From: JABJPM01 sp964596705
GTDB lineage: Archaea; Nanobdellota; Nanobdellia; SCGC-AAA011-G17; PNOQ01
DNA: 20,631 nt
Direction: 5' to 3'
NCBI GenBank assembly: GCA_964596705.1
Contig: CAZQVG010000007.1
Span: forward strand, 1-20,631
Shown: positions 1 to 7,797 of the stretch, in pieces
Layout of the letters: every line of letters starts with the position of its first letter
Position numbering within the stretch: the stretch's first letter is position 1
Translations under genes and position numbers: made by a program
The notes under the pieces: generated by a model
What the model was told of the DNA's origin: nothing
What the model saw: only the letters and a program-made list of their open reading frames with translations
The model's database searches: none

Positions 1-1
1 T

Positions 2-106
2 ATCTTCATAGGCCAGCAACAAACAGATAATTTACAACAATTCAACCAATGCTTCACAATATATTACCAACAAAATGACAATAAAATCTACAAATACACT
101 TGTTAA
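2..106 (+). CDS. C-terminal end of an unidentified protein (partial)
   Basis: An open frame enters from the left edge and stops with TAA at 104-106, giving 34 visible residues that end in KIYKYTC. The residues are polar and rich in Gln and Asn, including FIGQQQ near the edge. Its stop lies one base before the ATG at 108, so it is probably the preceding cistron of the same operon. The fragment is too short to assign a family. Confidence 0.6.
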   Translation: MFIGQQQTDNLQQFNQCFTIYYQQNDNKIYKYTC

Positions 107-107
107 A

Positions 108-1523
108 ATGAACATAGAAAAAGAAATAGAACACTATTTAACAGAACCAAAGCATGTTAGAATAATAAAAAAACTAGCAATACTATTCTCAATCACAATA
201 ATCATCTACCTAGTAACACTAAACTTTTTTGTTGATAAAGAGTTTAATTATCATTATAATATAGGATCACAAGAAAACCATCTCTCACCCCTAACAAGAA
301 TTTCAGAAGCAAAAACAATAAACAACACAACATATAAAGAATTAACACATAACTTAGTTTATTTTAATGTAGACATTCCAAAAAACTCAAAAACAATTAC
401 AATCAGAACAAGATTAAAGCCATCCAGCTATGAAAATGAAAAAATCTCATTAGGAGCCAAAGATCAAGAATATTGGCATTACAAATACAACTTAATCTAT
501 AACAAAAACATAAACCTTACAAACTACAACTACCTAGACAACATTTACACAAAAAATGAACCAATAACACAAGAGCAACTAAAAAATAAAAAAAACATAG
601 TTATAGCAACAGATCAAGAAATAAGCTTAATCCCCAACATAATCTTAAACTACAAAAACACCACAACAACAATAAACACAACACTAAGAGGAAAACATGA
701 TTTTTATTTCTACACAGAAGAACCACTAAAACTAGAAGTTAAAAAACAAGATATTAACTGGTATAATAACTCAGATGAACTAACAATCTCAGTCTATGAC
801 ATAAACAACAACCAAATAATAAACACAACTATCCCAGATGACGGAATAACAACAGTAAATAAAGAACCAGCAATAATACAATCAACAAATCTAACAAAAA
901 AACTAAATCCCGGAATATACAAATTATCTTTCTCAAATTTTGATGGATTAATCAAAGAAATAAAAATAAACACAAACAAAATAGTTGCAAAAAAACTATT
1001 CTTGGCAGATAACAATATTTACCAAAACCAAACCATAATACCAACAACAATCTACACTCAATCTAAAAATATTAAATTACTAACTTACCACAAAGCAGGC
1101 TTACAAAACATAACCTACAACAACAAAACATTCAATTTTAACATAGAAGATGAAAAAATAGATTTACACTTAGATGGAGAAACTAATTTAACATTCCCAA
1201 AAAACGACATAATAATAGAAGCAACTTCATATTTATCATTCAACAAAGAAAATTATTTTGAACCATTTACACAAACAATAACAAGTTTAGACAACTACAA
1301 ACAAGCAGACTACATACTAACAACTTACAAACAACCAATAAAAGATAATGGCTGGATAATCACAGAAACAACTTTCAATCTAGACAATTTATACATAAAA
1401 AACAATAAACTTTCATTAGTATTCAACATCCCTCATTTAGGAAAAGAAGAATATAAAAACTATACAATACCAGTTGATTATATAAACATAACAATATCCA
1501 AACCATCAATATTTAGAAAATGA
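108..1523 (+). CDS. Membrane-anchored, sequon-rich surface protein (unknown family)
   Basis: I do not recognise this family. The open frame runs from an ATG at 75, but I prefer the ATG at 108 because it follows the upstream stop by one base, giving 471 residues. The first 20 residues are charged and probably cytoplasmic. Residues about 21-41 form one hydrophobic segment (LAILFSITIIIYLVTLNFF), and the remaining roughly 430 residues are alternating polar and hydrophobic, as in extracellular beta-sandwich proteins. About 14 N-X-S/T sequons lie in that outer part, so it could be heavily N-glycosylated, although Asn and Thr are also favoured by the A- and C-rich base composition here. The stop overlaps the next ATG (ATGA at 1520-1523), indicating an operon with two small membrane proteins. 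Confidence 0.8.
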   Translation: MNIEKEIEHYLTEPKHVRIIKKLAILFSITIIIYLVTLNFFVDKEFNYHYNIGSQENHLSPLTRISEAKTINNTTYKELTHNLVYFNVDIPKNSKTITIRTRLKPSSYENEKISLGAKDQEYWHYKYNLIYNKNINLTNYNYLDNIYTKNEPITQEQLKNKKNIVIATDQEISLIPNIILNYKNTTTTINTTLRGKHDFYFYTEEPLKLEVKKQDINWYNNSDELTISVYDINNNQIINTTIPDDGITTVNKEPAIIQSTNLTKKLNPGIYKLSFSNFDGLIKEIKINTNKIVAKKLFLADNNIYQNQTIIPTTIYTQSKNIKLLTYHKAGLQNITYNNKTFNFNIEDEKIDLHLDGETNLTFPKNDIIIEATSYLSFNKENYFEPFTQTITSLDNYKQADYILTTYKQPIKDNGWIITETTFNLDNLYIKNNKLSLVFNIPHLGKEEYKNYTIPVDYINITISKPSIFRK

Positions 1524-1891
1524 AAAAAATAACCGGACACAATGCAAGTTTAGTATCACACATATTTCAAACACTATTAATAACTTACTTATTGCTACTT
1601 TTACTAGAACAAATTTGGACAGGTTTTGTATCAACTTACTTAAATCTAAACTATCTACTAATTTTAGTAATCCTATCAGGAATCTTAGATGTTTTTGCAG
1701 AACATGAAATAAAACAAGAAAAACCAAAAAAATCAGATTACTATTTAGTTTACGTTTTAGGAATACTAGGAACAATAATCATAAAATATAAAACTGCTGA
1801 ACTAGGATATTTATCATGGATAATCTCAATAATAGCCGGAATACTTATAATACTATTATCCTTGCTAATACTAGAAGAAGATGAAAAATAA
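1520..1891 (+). CDS. Small multi-pass membrane protein
   Basis: A 123-residue protein of unknown function. Hydrophobic stretches at about residues 15-32, 42-58, 75-90 and 95-117 suggest four membrane helices. Between the second and third is a charged stretch (EHEIKQEKPKKSD), and the C-terminus is acidic. The start overlaps the previous stop as ATGA and its end overlaps the next gene by 11 bases, so the three genes are almost certainly co-translated. It may assist or anchor the surface protein encoded before it, but nothing in the sequence proves that. Confidence 0.78.
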   Translation: MKKITGHNASLVSHIFQTLLITYLLLLLLEQIWTGFVSTYLNLNYLLILVILSGILDVFAEHEIKQEKPKKSDYYLVYVLGILGTIIIKYKTAELGYLSWIISIIAGILIILLSLLILEEDEK

Positions 1892-2222
1892 AACACTAAC
1901 AATCTCAGGAATACTAGTAATAATAACATTACTACTAACCTTCTTAACAGAACTTACATTTTTAGAATCATTAAGAATAACTTTAGGAACACCTTACGTA
2001 TTATTTTTGCCCGGTTACATAATCTCATTCATTTTCTTCAAAAAAAATAAAATAGATATAATTGAAAGAATAGCACTATCATTTGCACTATCAATAGCAA
2101 TCGTACCTTTAATAATATTCTACCTAAACCTACTAGGAATGAAAATCAACTTATTATCCTCAATCTTAACAATAGCAGGAATAATTATTGTTTCTTTGGG
2201 AATTTTGAAAAAGAAAAAATAA
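1881..2222 (+). CDS. DUF1616 family membrane protein
   Basis: A 113-residue membrane protein matching the archaeal DUF1616 N-terminal pattern: a first helix at residues 7-24, then the signature LGTPYVLFLPGYIISF at about 35-50, a short basic and polar linker, then ERIALSFALSIAIVPL at about 62-77 and a last helix at about 88-106. Longer DUF1616 proteins continue with an extracellular domain; this one ends in KKKK straight after the fourth hydrophobic stretch, so it is a minimal version. The family's biochemical role is unknown. It is the last gene of the operon and overlaps the preceding gene by 11 bases. Pairing with a sequon-rich surface protein suggests a cell-envelope role (inference). Confidence 0.8.
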   Translation: MKNKTLTISGILVIITLLLTFLTELTFLESLRITLGTPYVLFLPGYIISFIFFKKNKIDIIERIALSFALSIAIVPLIIFYLNLLGMKINLLSSILTIAGIIIVSLGILKKKK

Positions 2223-2286
2223 AAAATCATGTTTATAATTCTCTATCTTTTCTTAGACCCATAACCTATCTCTGAAATCTAAGAAA
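2223..2286. other. Convergent intergenic spacer
   Basis: An AT-rich spacer of 64 bases between convergent genes. It contains short T runs but no hairpin or motif that I can support. Confidence 0.5.
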
Positions 2287-2460
2287 TTAAAAGATCATTT
2301 GAACAGCGTATTTTATTGTAAACCCTACAAAAGTTAACAAAGCAATGAGTGCAGTTATCATAGGAAAGATATAACCAGTATCTTTAGCCCATACTAAAAA
2401 AGAGAAAGCTCCCAAAGACAACCTTAAAAATCTTATCATATCTTTTATTATCATATTCAT
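2287..2460 (-). CDS. Small two-helix membrane protein
   Basis: A hydrophobic protein of about 57 residues with two likely membrane segments (LSLGAFSFLVW and the region from YIFPMITALIALLTFVGF). I chose the ATG at 2460 rather than the upstream in-frame GTG at 2469, because GGGGGTGA at 2466-2473 is a good Shine-Dalgarno match for the ATG and overlaps the GTG. A TATA-like CCTTTATATATAAG lies on the same strand at 2495-2508. It converges with the DUF1616 operon. No family recognised. Confidence 0.6.
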   Translation of the reverse strand: MNMIIKDMIRFLRLSLGAFSFLVWAKDTGYIFPMITALIALLTFVGFTIKYAVQMIF

Positions 2461-2618
2461 TGGAGTCACCCCCTTAATTTAACCAAGATTACAGCTTATA
2501 TATAAAGGTTAACTTATCAAAATTACTAGTAAAAATTAGCAAAATTTTTCGCTTTTACAGAACTAACCACACACCACCTCAACCAATAAAACTAATTTTT
2601 AATATTAAAAAAGAAAAA

Positions 2619-3041
2619 TTAAATGATTGATTTAGGCACATAAAGACTTCCCGACATGGATCCCTCAAAAGTGTCATCATCGTTAATTTTCCCACTTGAA
2701 ATATCTCTTACAGCCAGGTATAATCCATTTCTACTTAACGCATACTCTACACTTTGATACACCACAGAACTCAATCTTTCTAATAGATTTTCACCTTCTG
2801 GCCTAAAAAGACTTTCCATTTTTCCACCGCCAGCATTCCTAAACCTATATTGGTTTTTAATTTCACAAACATCATTCTTACCTTCATCAACAAATACTCT
2901 TCCTTCAAAATCAATATTAAGCCAGTATAGACTCTCTCCATAATCAGATACTTGGCCAGAAACAGTAAATCTAGCTCCGTCTAACAGCCATAAATAATCT
3001 CCTTCTTTAGGAGAACCCAATCTAAGATGCTCATACTCCAT
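2619..3041 (-). CDS. Orphan protein, paralogue of the gene at 3870-4193
   Basis: A soluble protein of 140 residues with no recognised domain. The frame is open further upstream, but GGAGGTAA at 3046-3053 is an excellent Shine-Dalgarno sequence 4 bases before the ATG at 3041, so I start there. A TATA box (TTTATAAA at 3083-3090) precedes it. The N-terminus (MEYEHLRL...EGDYLWL) and C-terminal half resemble the 107-residue protein encoded at 3870-4193: both carry YR, ESL, a conserved LY, and then SG, F, G, G-x-LY and a final P-x-x-I. It faces away from the gene at 3184, and the paralogue faces away from the gene at 4299 in the same manner, which suggests duplication of a divergent pair. Confidence 0.7.
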   Translation of the reverse strand: MEYEHLRLGSPKEGDYLWLLDGARFTVSGQVSDYGESLYWLNIDFEGRVFVDEGKNDVCEIKNQYRFRNAGGGKMESLFRPEGENLLERLSSVVYQSVEYALSRNGLYLAVRDISSGKINDDDTFEGSMSGSLYVPKSII

Positions 3042-3082
3042 CTTTTTACCTCCATAATTCACTACCAAACAATAGTTAAATA

Positions 3083-3090
3083 TTTATAAA
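3083..3090 (-). promoter_or_regulatory. TATA box for the 2619-3041 gene
   Basis: TTTATAAA, a palindromic archaeal TATA-like box. Transcription would begin about 25 bases downstream, near 3060, leaving a leader of about 20 bases that includes the Shine-Dalgarno GGAGGTAA at 3046-3053. Confidence 0.6.
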
Positions 3091-3183
3091 TCTTTCGCTT
3101 CCATAAATTTCCTCAATACAAGCCACCAAATTCTAAAAAACCAACCAAAACAAATTTAAAACTCAAATAAATACCAATAAACT

Positions 3184-3495
3184 ATGCTCAGGACTTTAGT
3201 AAACTTACTCCAAGGCAGAACTTTAACACTAGAAGAAAGATTAACAGGAAAACAACTGAAAACATTATTAGAAAACCTAAACCAAAACGTAGACATGGAA
3301 ATTCCTACCCTAAGAGGTTACATTCTCGTCCAAAAGGTTGATCCATCTGTTGCATATACCTACACACAAGGCTTTCTACAAGACCAACCAATAATAAAAC
3401 ACTCAATCTACTCAAACTCAATAACACAACAACACTACATAGATATCTTAACAAATAAAAGACCCATAAAAATAAGATACACAAAACACTTTTAA
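3184..3495 (+). CDS. Orphan small protein, tandem family member 1
   Basis: A 103-residue soluble protein of unknown function. The C-terminal half (IKHSIY... QQHYIDILT... RPIKIRYT) aligns with the 90-residue product at 4299-4571 (IVHTIQ... YQHTIRITT... RKIEITYT), and the LL plus Asn segment before it also lines up. I therefore treat them as diverged paralogues with an alternating beta-strand C-terminus. TTTAAAA at 3155-3161 lies 26 bases before the ATG, so it is probably leaderless. It is transcribed away from the 2619-3041 gene. Confidence 0.65.
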   Translation: MLRTLVNLLQGRTLTLEERLTGKQLKTLLENLNQNVDMEIPTLRGYILVQKVDPSVAYTYTQGFLQDQPIIKHSIYSNSITQQHYIDILTNKRPIKIRYTKHF

Positions 3496-3517
3496 AACCA
3501 AATAAACTTACAACTTA

Positions 3518-3889
3518 ATGTTAAGAGAACTTGAAAATATTCTAAACAAAAGATTACCAACTTTCAAACAAGAAAACCTTGCTTTATCAGATGCAATTGA
3601 TTTAATTCAAAATATAACATGCCCTAAAGACCATAAAATAAAAGTTTCTATTGCCCCAACACCCGTACCATTTATTATAGCAGTAACTTATGATCTCGCC
3701 CCTAAAATCATACCAGATTATTTATCCCGATTCTTTAATCAAGAAACATGCATAGTGCATCATGAAGTATATGAAGAAATTACAAACAACTCAAACATAA
3801 GAAATTACATAGACCTCCAATCTCCAGAATACCTAGCAATCATAGAATACCCTATTCCCCCAGAAGAAATTATAAATTTGATTCAATAA
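3518..3889 (+). CDS. Orphan small protein, probable tandem family member 2
   Basis: A 123-residue soluble protein of unknown function. It starts with MLRELENIL and has a central beta-rich stretch (IKVSIAPTPVPFIIAVTYD), then IVHHEVY and EYLAIIEY, roughly matching the order of elements in the products at 3184 and 4299 (IVH-T-I, then KIEITY). The relationship is weaker than that between those two. A TATA-like TTTTAAAA at 3490-3497 spans the preceding stop codon and gives leaderless spacing to the ATG at 3518. Its 3' end overlaps the convergent gene at 3870 by 20 bases. Confidence 0.62.
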   Translation: MLRELENILNKRLPTFKQENLALSDAIDLIQNITCPKDHKIKVSIAPTPVPFIIAVTYDLAPKIIPDYLSRFFNQETCIVHHEVYEEITNNSNIRNYIDLQSPEYLAIIEYPIPPEEIINLIQ

Positions 3890-4193
3890 AACCAGGATCT
3901 GCATAGAGCACTCCTTCTACCCTTCCAGAAGTTGTTTCAAATCCTCTTGTCGAAGAAAAAGGCACTATTGTTTCTGCTACCATATACAAATCATTTTCTC
4001 GTAAAATATAATCTAGAAACCCAAGCATCTCTTGCATATTCGTAGGATCTTCCTCACCCACCAAAGACTCTCTTATTGCATACCTACTCAATCTATATCC
4101 TAAGAACCTCTGCATATCTAATTTCTCATTTTCACAATTCCAAAGCAGAACTCCTTCTGTATCTCCTGGCAAAGGCCTGTACTCAAACTTCAC
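3870..4193 (-). CDS. Orphan protein, paralogue of the gene at 2619-3041
   Basis: A 107-residue acidic soluble protein beginning at a GTG. A TATA-like box (AATTTATAGG on this strand, 4217-4226) is 28 bases away, which suits a leaderless GTG start. It shares an N-terminal pattern (MKFEYRPL...EG..LW) and a C-terminal pattern (YIL-x-x-N-x-LY, then SG, then EGVLYADPGFI) with the 140-residue product at 2619-3041. No enzyme motif is visible. It overlaps the convergent gene at 3518 by 20 bases and is divergent from the gene at 4299. Confidence 0.68.
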   Translation of the reverse strand: MKFEYRPLPGDTEGVLLWNCENEKLDMQRFLGYRLSRYAIRESLVGEEDPTNMQEMLGFLDYILRENDLYMVAETIVPFSSTRGFETTSGRVEGVLYADPGFIESNL

Positions 4194-4298
4194 TAGAACT
4201 AACCCGGTTATATCCTATAAATTAAGCGAATTACTAAAATATTATAAACCCTTTGTTTTTTTAAGAACACTTATAAATTTTAAATAACTACTAATTTT

Positions 4299-4571
4299 AT
4301 GGCATATGAAGAAATTTTAGAAAAAGATCAGCTGTATGAACTTCTAAGAATGCAAGAAAATCTTACAATATCATATAAAGTAAAGTCAGACATTACAGCA
4401 GTTGTTCATGACGTATCATCAGCAACATTAGTTAATGATCTGGAAAAAATGTTACATGGCCCAACAAGAATAGTGCATACAATTCAACAAACACCAGAGA
4501 ATTACCAGCACACTATAAGAATTACAACAGATCAAAGAAAAATAGAAATAACATACACAACAAACTTGTAA
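4299..4571 (+). CDS. Orphan small protein, tandem family member 3
   Basis: A 90-residue soluble protein: an N-terminal helix (residues 1-20), then beta-like segments (LTISYKVKSD, TAVVHDVSS), a helix (VNDLEKMLH) and strands ending in KIEITYTTNL. Its C-terminal half aligns with the product at 3184-3495. TTATAAA at 4271-4277 lies about 25 bases before the ATG. Function unknown; it is divergent from the 3870-4193 gene. Confidence 0.65.
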   Translation: MAYEEILEKDQLYELLRMQENLTISYKVKSDITAVVHDVSSATLVNDLEKMLHGPTRIVHTIQQTPENYQHTIRITTDQRKIEITYTTNL

Positions 4572-4632
4572 AGATTTTCAACCAACTGGAAACAATATTT
4601 CCCAAATAGAAAGGATTCTAAAAAAAGAATTC

Positions 4633-4640
4633 TTTATAAA
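4633..4640 (+). promoter_or_regulatory. TATA box of srp54
   Basis: TTTATAAA centred about 28 bases before the ATG at 4665, consistent with a leaderless or nearly leaderless transcript. Confidence 0.65.
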
Positions 4641-4664
4641 TCCTAATTCTTAAACAAAAATTAT

Positions 4665-6005
4665 ATGGTAATGGATAATTTAAGCAATTCACTCAAAAAT
4701 GTGCTCAAAAAAATAGCAGGAGCACCTTTAATAGATGAGAAACTAATAAACGAATTAGTAAAAGATATCCAAAGAGCCTTACTAAAGGCAGACACAAATG
4801 TTCAACTAGTCTTACAGCTCTCAAAAAACATAAAAGAAAGAGCTTTACAAAAAGAAATCCCAAAAAACCTAAATCCAAGAGATTATCTAGTCCAAATAGT
4901 TTATGAAGAACTAACTAACTTTTTAGGCAAAGAAAAACAACCAATCAAAATAACAAAAAAACACCCATTCAAGATAATGCTAGTTGGTTTATTTGGAACA
5001 GGAAAAACAACCACCGCTGCAAAACTAGCAAAATATTACTCAAAAAGATCATACAAAGTAGCATTACTAGGTTTAGACACACACAGACCAGCTGCAATGA
5101 AACAACTCCAACAACTAGGACAACAATTATCAATCCAAACATTCATAGATGAACAAGAAAAAGACCCAATAAAAATATACAACAAGTTCAAAGATCAATT
5201 TTCAAAGTTTGACATCCTAATCATAGATACCTCTGGTAGAGACGCTTTATCAGAAGATTTAGTAGAAGAAATAACAAACCTAAACAAAGAAATAGAACCA
5301 GACGAAAGAATTCTAGTTATTTCTGCAGATATTGGCCAAACAGCTGAAAAACAAGCAAAGAAATTCCACGAATCTTGCAATATAACAGGTGTTATAGTAA
5401 CAAAGATGGACGGAACTGCAAAAGCAGGTGGAGCTTTATCTGCCTGTGCTGCTACAGATTCACCAATCAAATTCATAACAACTGGAGAAACACCAGATGA
5501 TATTGAAGAATTTGATCCAGAAGGCTTTGTTGGCAGATTACTAGGCATGGGAGACATTAAAGCTTTGCTAGAAAAAGCACGTGAAGCAATTTCAGAAGAA
5601 CAAGCCCAAGACCTAGGAAAACGTTTTTTAAAGGGAGAGTTTAACTTACTAGACATGTATGAACAAATGACTGCTATGAATAAAATGGGCCCTTTGACTA
5701 AAATAATGGAAATGATTCCAGGTTTGGGACAAATTAAACTTCCAAAAGAAGCACTACAAGTTCAAGAAGAAAAACTAAAGAAATGGAAATTCATAATGCA
5801 ATCAATGACAAAACAAGAACTTGAAAACCCAGATATCTTAACAAGATCAAGAATCGAAAGAATAGCAAAAGGTTCTGGACTAAAAACAAGTGAAGTTCGT
5901 GAACTAATTAAACAATACAGACAAACTAAAAAAATGTCTAAATTAATGAAAGGAGACCCAGAAAAACTAATGAAAAAGTTCTCCAAAAGAATGCCTAAGT
6001 TCTAA
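4665..6005 (+). CDS. srp54: Signal recognition particle GTPase SRP54
   Basis: The protein subunit of the signal recognition particle. It binds SRP RNA and nascent signal sequences and docks on FtsY using GTP. The 446 residues show an N domain (1-100), then a G domain with G1 GLFGTGKTTTAAK at about 108-120, DTHRPAA at 138-144, DTSGR at 188-192, TKMDG at 246-250 and TTGE at 272-275. The M domain (about 310-435) includes the RNA-binding segment RIERIAKGSG at 396-405. Compared with the usual GLQGSGKTTT, DTYRPAA and DTAGR, this one has Phe/Thr, His and Ser substitutions, which are conservative but unusual. The partner SRP RNA is encoded at 17792-18060. A second ATG two codons later (4671) is an equally possible start. 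Confidence 0.97.
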   Translation: MVMDNLSNSLKNVLKKIAGAPLIDEKLINELVKDIQRALLKADTNVQLVLQLSKNIKERALQKEIPKNLNPRDYLVQIVYEELTNFLGKEKQPIKITKKHPFKIMLVGLFGTGKTTTAAKLAKYYSKRSYKVALLGLDTHRPAAMKQLQQLGQQLSIQTFIDEQEKDPIKIYNKFKDQFSKFDILIIDTSGRDALSEDLVEEITNLNKEIEPDERILVISADIGQTAEKQAKKFHESCNITGVIVTKMDGTAKAGGALSACAATDSPIKFITTGETPDDIEEFDPEGFVGRLLGMGDIKALLEKAREAISEEQAQDLGKRFLKGEFNLLDMYEQMTAMNKMGPLTKIMEMIPGLGQIKLPKEALQVQEEKLKKWKFIMQSMTKQELENPDILTRSRIERIAKGSGLKTSEVRELIKQYRQTKKMSKLMKGDPEKLMKKFSKRMPKF

Positions 6006-6047
6006 ACAACCCAAATTTTTATAAATCAAAAGCAACTCCAAAAAACC

Positions 6048-6401
6048 ATGAATCAAGAAATAAAAAAATTAGCAATAAAAACTGCAGAAACATTAGACCA
6101 ACTACTAGACCCAACAATACAAATAGCAGACAATATGGATTATTTCTTTCAATTAGATCAAAGAACCCCTACAGAGCAAACACTAATAAGAAACGCTCTC
6201 AACAACATACCTTATAATCAACCAATGCAATACGTAAGAACCTCTCCACATATAGTAAAGACATTTTTAACAAAACTACTGATTTACTGCACACAAGAAC
6301 TAATAAATCAACCAGAACAACTTGAACTACCTTTTAATTACCCACAAAGGTCTCATCCAAAATTAAATTTTCCTCCAATGAACGACCCATATAATTTATA
6401 A
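6048..6401 (+). CDS. Orphan small protein
   Basis: A 117-residue protein that I do not recognise. The first 50 residues and residues about 68-92 look helical (KKLAIKTAETLDQLLD; IVKTFLTKLLIYCTQELI), and the tail is rich in Pro and Asn (NFPPMNDPYNL). There is no signal peptide or membrane segment. TTTTTATAAA at 6015-6024 gives it its own promoter just after the srp54 stop. Its stop codon is embedded in the TATA box of the next gene. Confidence 0.65.
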   Translation: MNQEIKKLAIKTAETLDQLLDPTIQIADNMDYFFQLDQRTPTEQTLIRNALNNIPYNQPMQYVRTSPHIVKTFLTKLLIYCTQELINQPEQLELPFNYPQRSHPKLNFPPMNDPYNL

Positions 6402-6402
6402 A
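6395..6402 (+). promoter_or_regulatory. TATA box of bud32, overlapping the upstream stop codon
   Basis: TTTATAAA sits about 26 bases before the ATG at 6425 and contains the TAA stop (6399-6401) of the preceding gene. Confidence 0.6.
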
Positions 6403-6424
6403 TCATAAATAAACAATTAATTCT

Positions 6425-7039
6425 ATGGCAAAAATTCTATACCGAGGAGCAGAAGCTATATTATACAAAGAAAATAATTATTTAGTCAAACAAAGAATCT
6501 CAAAATCTTATAGGCACAAAATAATAGACTTAAATAAAACAAAATATCCGACAAGAAGAGAATTCAAATTACTAAAAAAAGCAAAAGATGCAAACCTAAA
6601 TGTTCCTGCACCAATAAAAATAGACGAAGAAAATTCCATAGTGATAATGGAATACATTGAAGGAGAAAACCTAAAAGATAATTTAGACACTTACCCAAAA
6701 CAAAAGCGAGAGAAAGTAGCAAAACTTATTGGTGAACAACTTGCTTTAATGCACGACAACAACATAATCCACGGTGACTTAACAACCTCAAATATGATTC
6801 TAAAAGATAACAAAGTTTATTTCATTGACTTTGGCCTAGGTTTTATCTCCCATAAACTAGAAGACAAAGCAACTGACTTAAAACTATTGAGACAAGCTTA
6901 TCAATCAAAACACTTCAAACACGATGAAGAACTATTCAAAAACACCCTATTAGGTTACAAAAAATCAAAACTCTACAAAGAAACAATTGAAAGACTAAAA
7001 AAAGTAGAATCTCGTGGTAGATACAAAAGAAAACACTAA
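6425..7039 (+). CDS. bud32: KEOPS complex kinase/ATPase Bud32
   Basis: A small atypical protein kinase/ATPase of the KEOPS complex, which with Kae1 makes t6A at position 37 of ANN-decoding tRNAs. The 204 residues match the compact Bud32 fold: an N-terminal lobe with RGAEA at 7-11 and the likely catalytic Lys at 22, a conserved Arg-Arg-Glu helix (44-46), IMEYIEG at 74-80, catalytic loop HGDLTTSNM at 116-124, DFGLG at 135-139, and the typical basic tail (SRGRYKRKH). In many archaea Bud32 is fused to Kae1; here it stands alone and no Kae1 is in the window. A leaderless start is supported by the TATA box at 6395. It overlaps the convergent hydrolase gene by 4 bases. Confidence 0.95.
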   Translation: MAKILYRGAEAILYKENNYLVKQRISKSYRHKIIDLNKTKYPTRREFKLLKKAKDANLNVPAPIKIDEENSIVIMEYIEGENLKDNLDTYPKQKREKVAKLIGEQLALMHDNNIIHGDLTTSNMILKDNKVYFIDFGLGFISHKLEDKATDLKLLRQAYQSKHFKHDEELFKNTLLGYKKSKLYKETIERLKKVESRGRYKRKH

Positions 7040-7797
7040 ACTATATCTTCAACTGTTCTCCTTAAAACTTCATTCAATGCACTTATTTCATCTAAATAAA
7101 CTCTATTCGTATACTCATCCATATACAACTTCTTATTAATTTCCACCAATAAAGCATTTCTATTTTTTTCAGGATTTCCTAAAACACCTGAAAACCCAAG
7201 ATCTCCCTTAAAAGGATAATTCATTCTTACATCACAACCCCTGCCCACAACACTAAAATAATTATCTTTCAAAGCTTCTACAAACCTTTTAGATAACCTG
7301 ACATCGCAAATTTTACCATTATTATCCCCTATACAAAAATCAGGCCTTTCATCTCCCCTAGACTCCATTGTATGCCCATTTATCAATAAAACACTCCCCT
7401 CTCGATCAACAATTCTTTCTAATTCAACATTAACAACTCCCCAAAAAGGATCAAAATATCTTGCTAAAATTTCACTTCTAATATTGCTTCCAAACTCCTT
7501 TTTTCTTACTCCTTCTCCATCCCTGAAGGCATTTTTTCTCTCCCGATTTAAATCAACAACATGCCGATGAATTATAGTTGACAACAAACTTCCATTAATC
7601 CCCCTATAAATAGAATAACTCCCGTGATCAACATCATCAAACAAAATCGGAGAATCTAAATCATAGTTTCCAACATAATCCCTTGGGATATGGATCCCAT
7701 TATGGGGAACAACTACAACAACTTTAGATTTCTTATTAAAATTAAACATAAATGGAACAAGATCTTCTAATCTCCTAGATAAAATATTGTAAAACAT
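7036..7797 (-). CDS. N-formylglutamate amidohydrolase family hydrolase
   Basis: A 253-residue protein of the N-formylglutamate amidohydrolase (FGase/HutG-like) family, zinc-dependent amidases related to carboxypeptidases. Visible motifs are VPHNGIHIP at 30-38, DLNRERKN at 82-89, INGHTMES at 139-146, DFCIGDN at 153-159, NYPFKG at 193-198 and LLVEINKKLYMDE at 216-228, which carry the expected His, Asp and Glu metal and catalytic residues. Its ATG overlaps the preceding ATP-grasp stop as TAATG, so the two are translationally coupled. There is no histidine degradation gene nearby. A role in trimming or recycling the product of the two ligases is more plausible than histidine catabolism (inference). 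It could also start at Met17. Confidence 0.85.
   Translation of the reverse strand: MFYNILSRRLEDLVPFMFNFNKKSKVVVVVPHNGIHIPRDYVGNYDLDSPILFDDVDHGSYSIYRGINGSLLSTIIHRHVVDLNRERKNAFRDGEGVRKKEFGSNIRSEILARYFDPFWGVVNVELERIVDREGSVLLINGHTMESRGDERPDFCIGDNNGKICDVRLSKRFVEALKDNYFSVVGRGCDVRMNYPFKGDLGFSGVLGNPEKNRNALLVEINKKLYMDEYTNRVYLDEISALNEVLRRTVEDIV

Noticed and set aside
75..107. Upstream ATG for the first surface protein
   Set aside because: This ATG is inside the coding end of the preceding gene. The ATG at 108 follows that gene's stop by one base and is the likelier start.
5195..5656. Minus-strand open frame (153 codons) opposite srp54
   Set aside because: It is antisense to the conserved G and M domains of SRP54, and its composition is that of a reverse-frame shadow.
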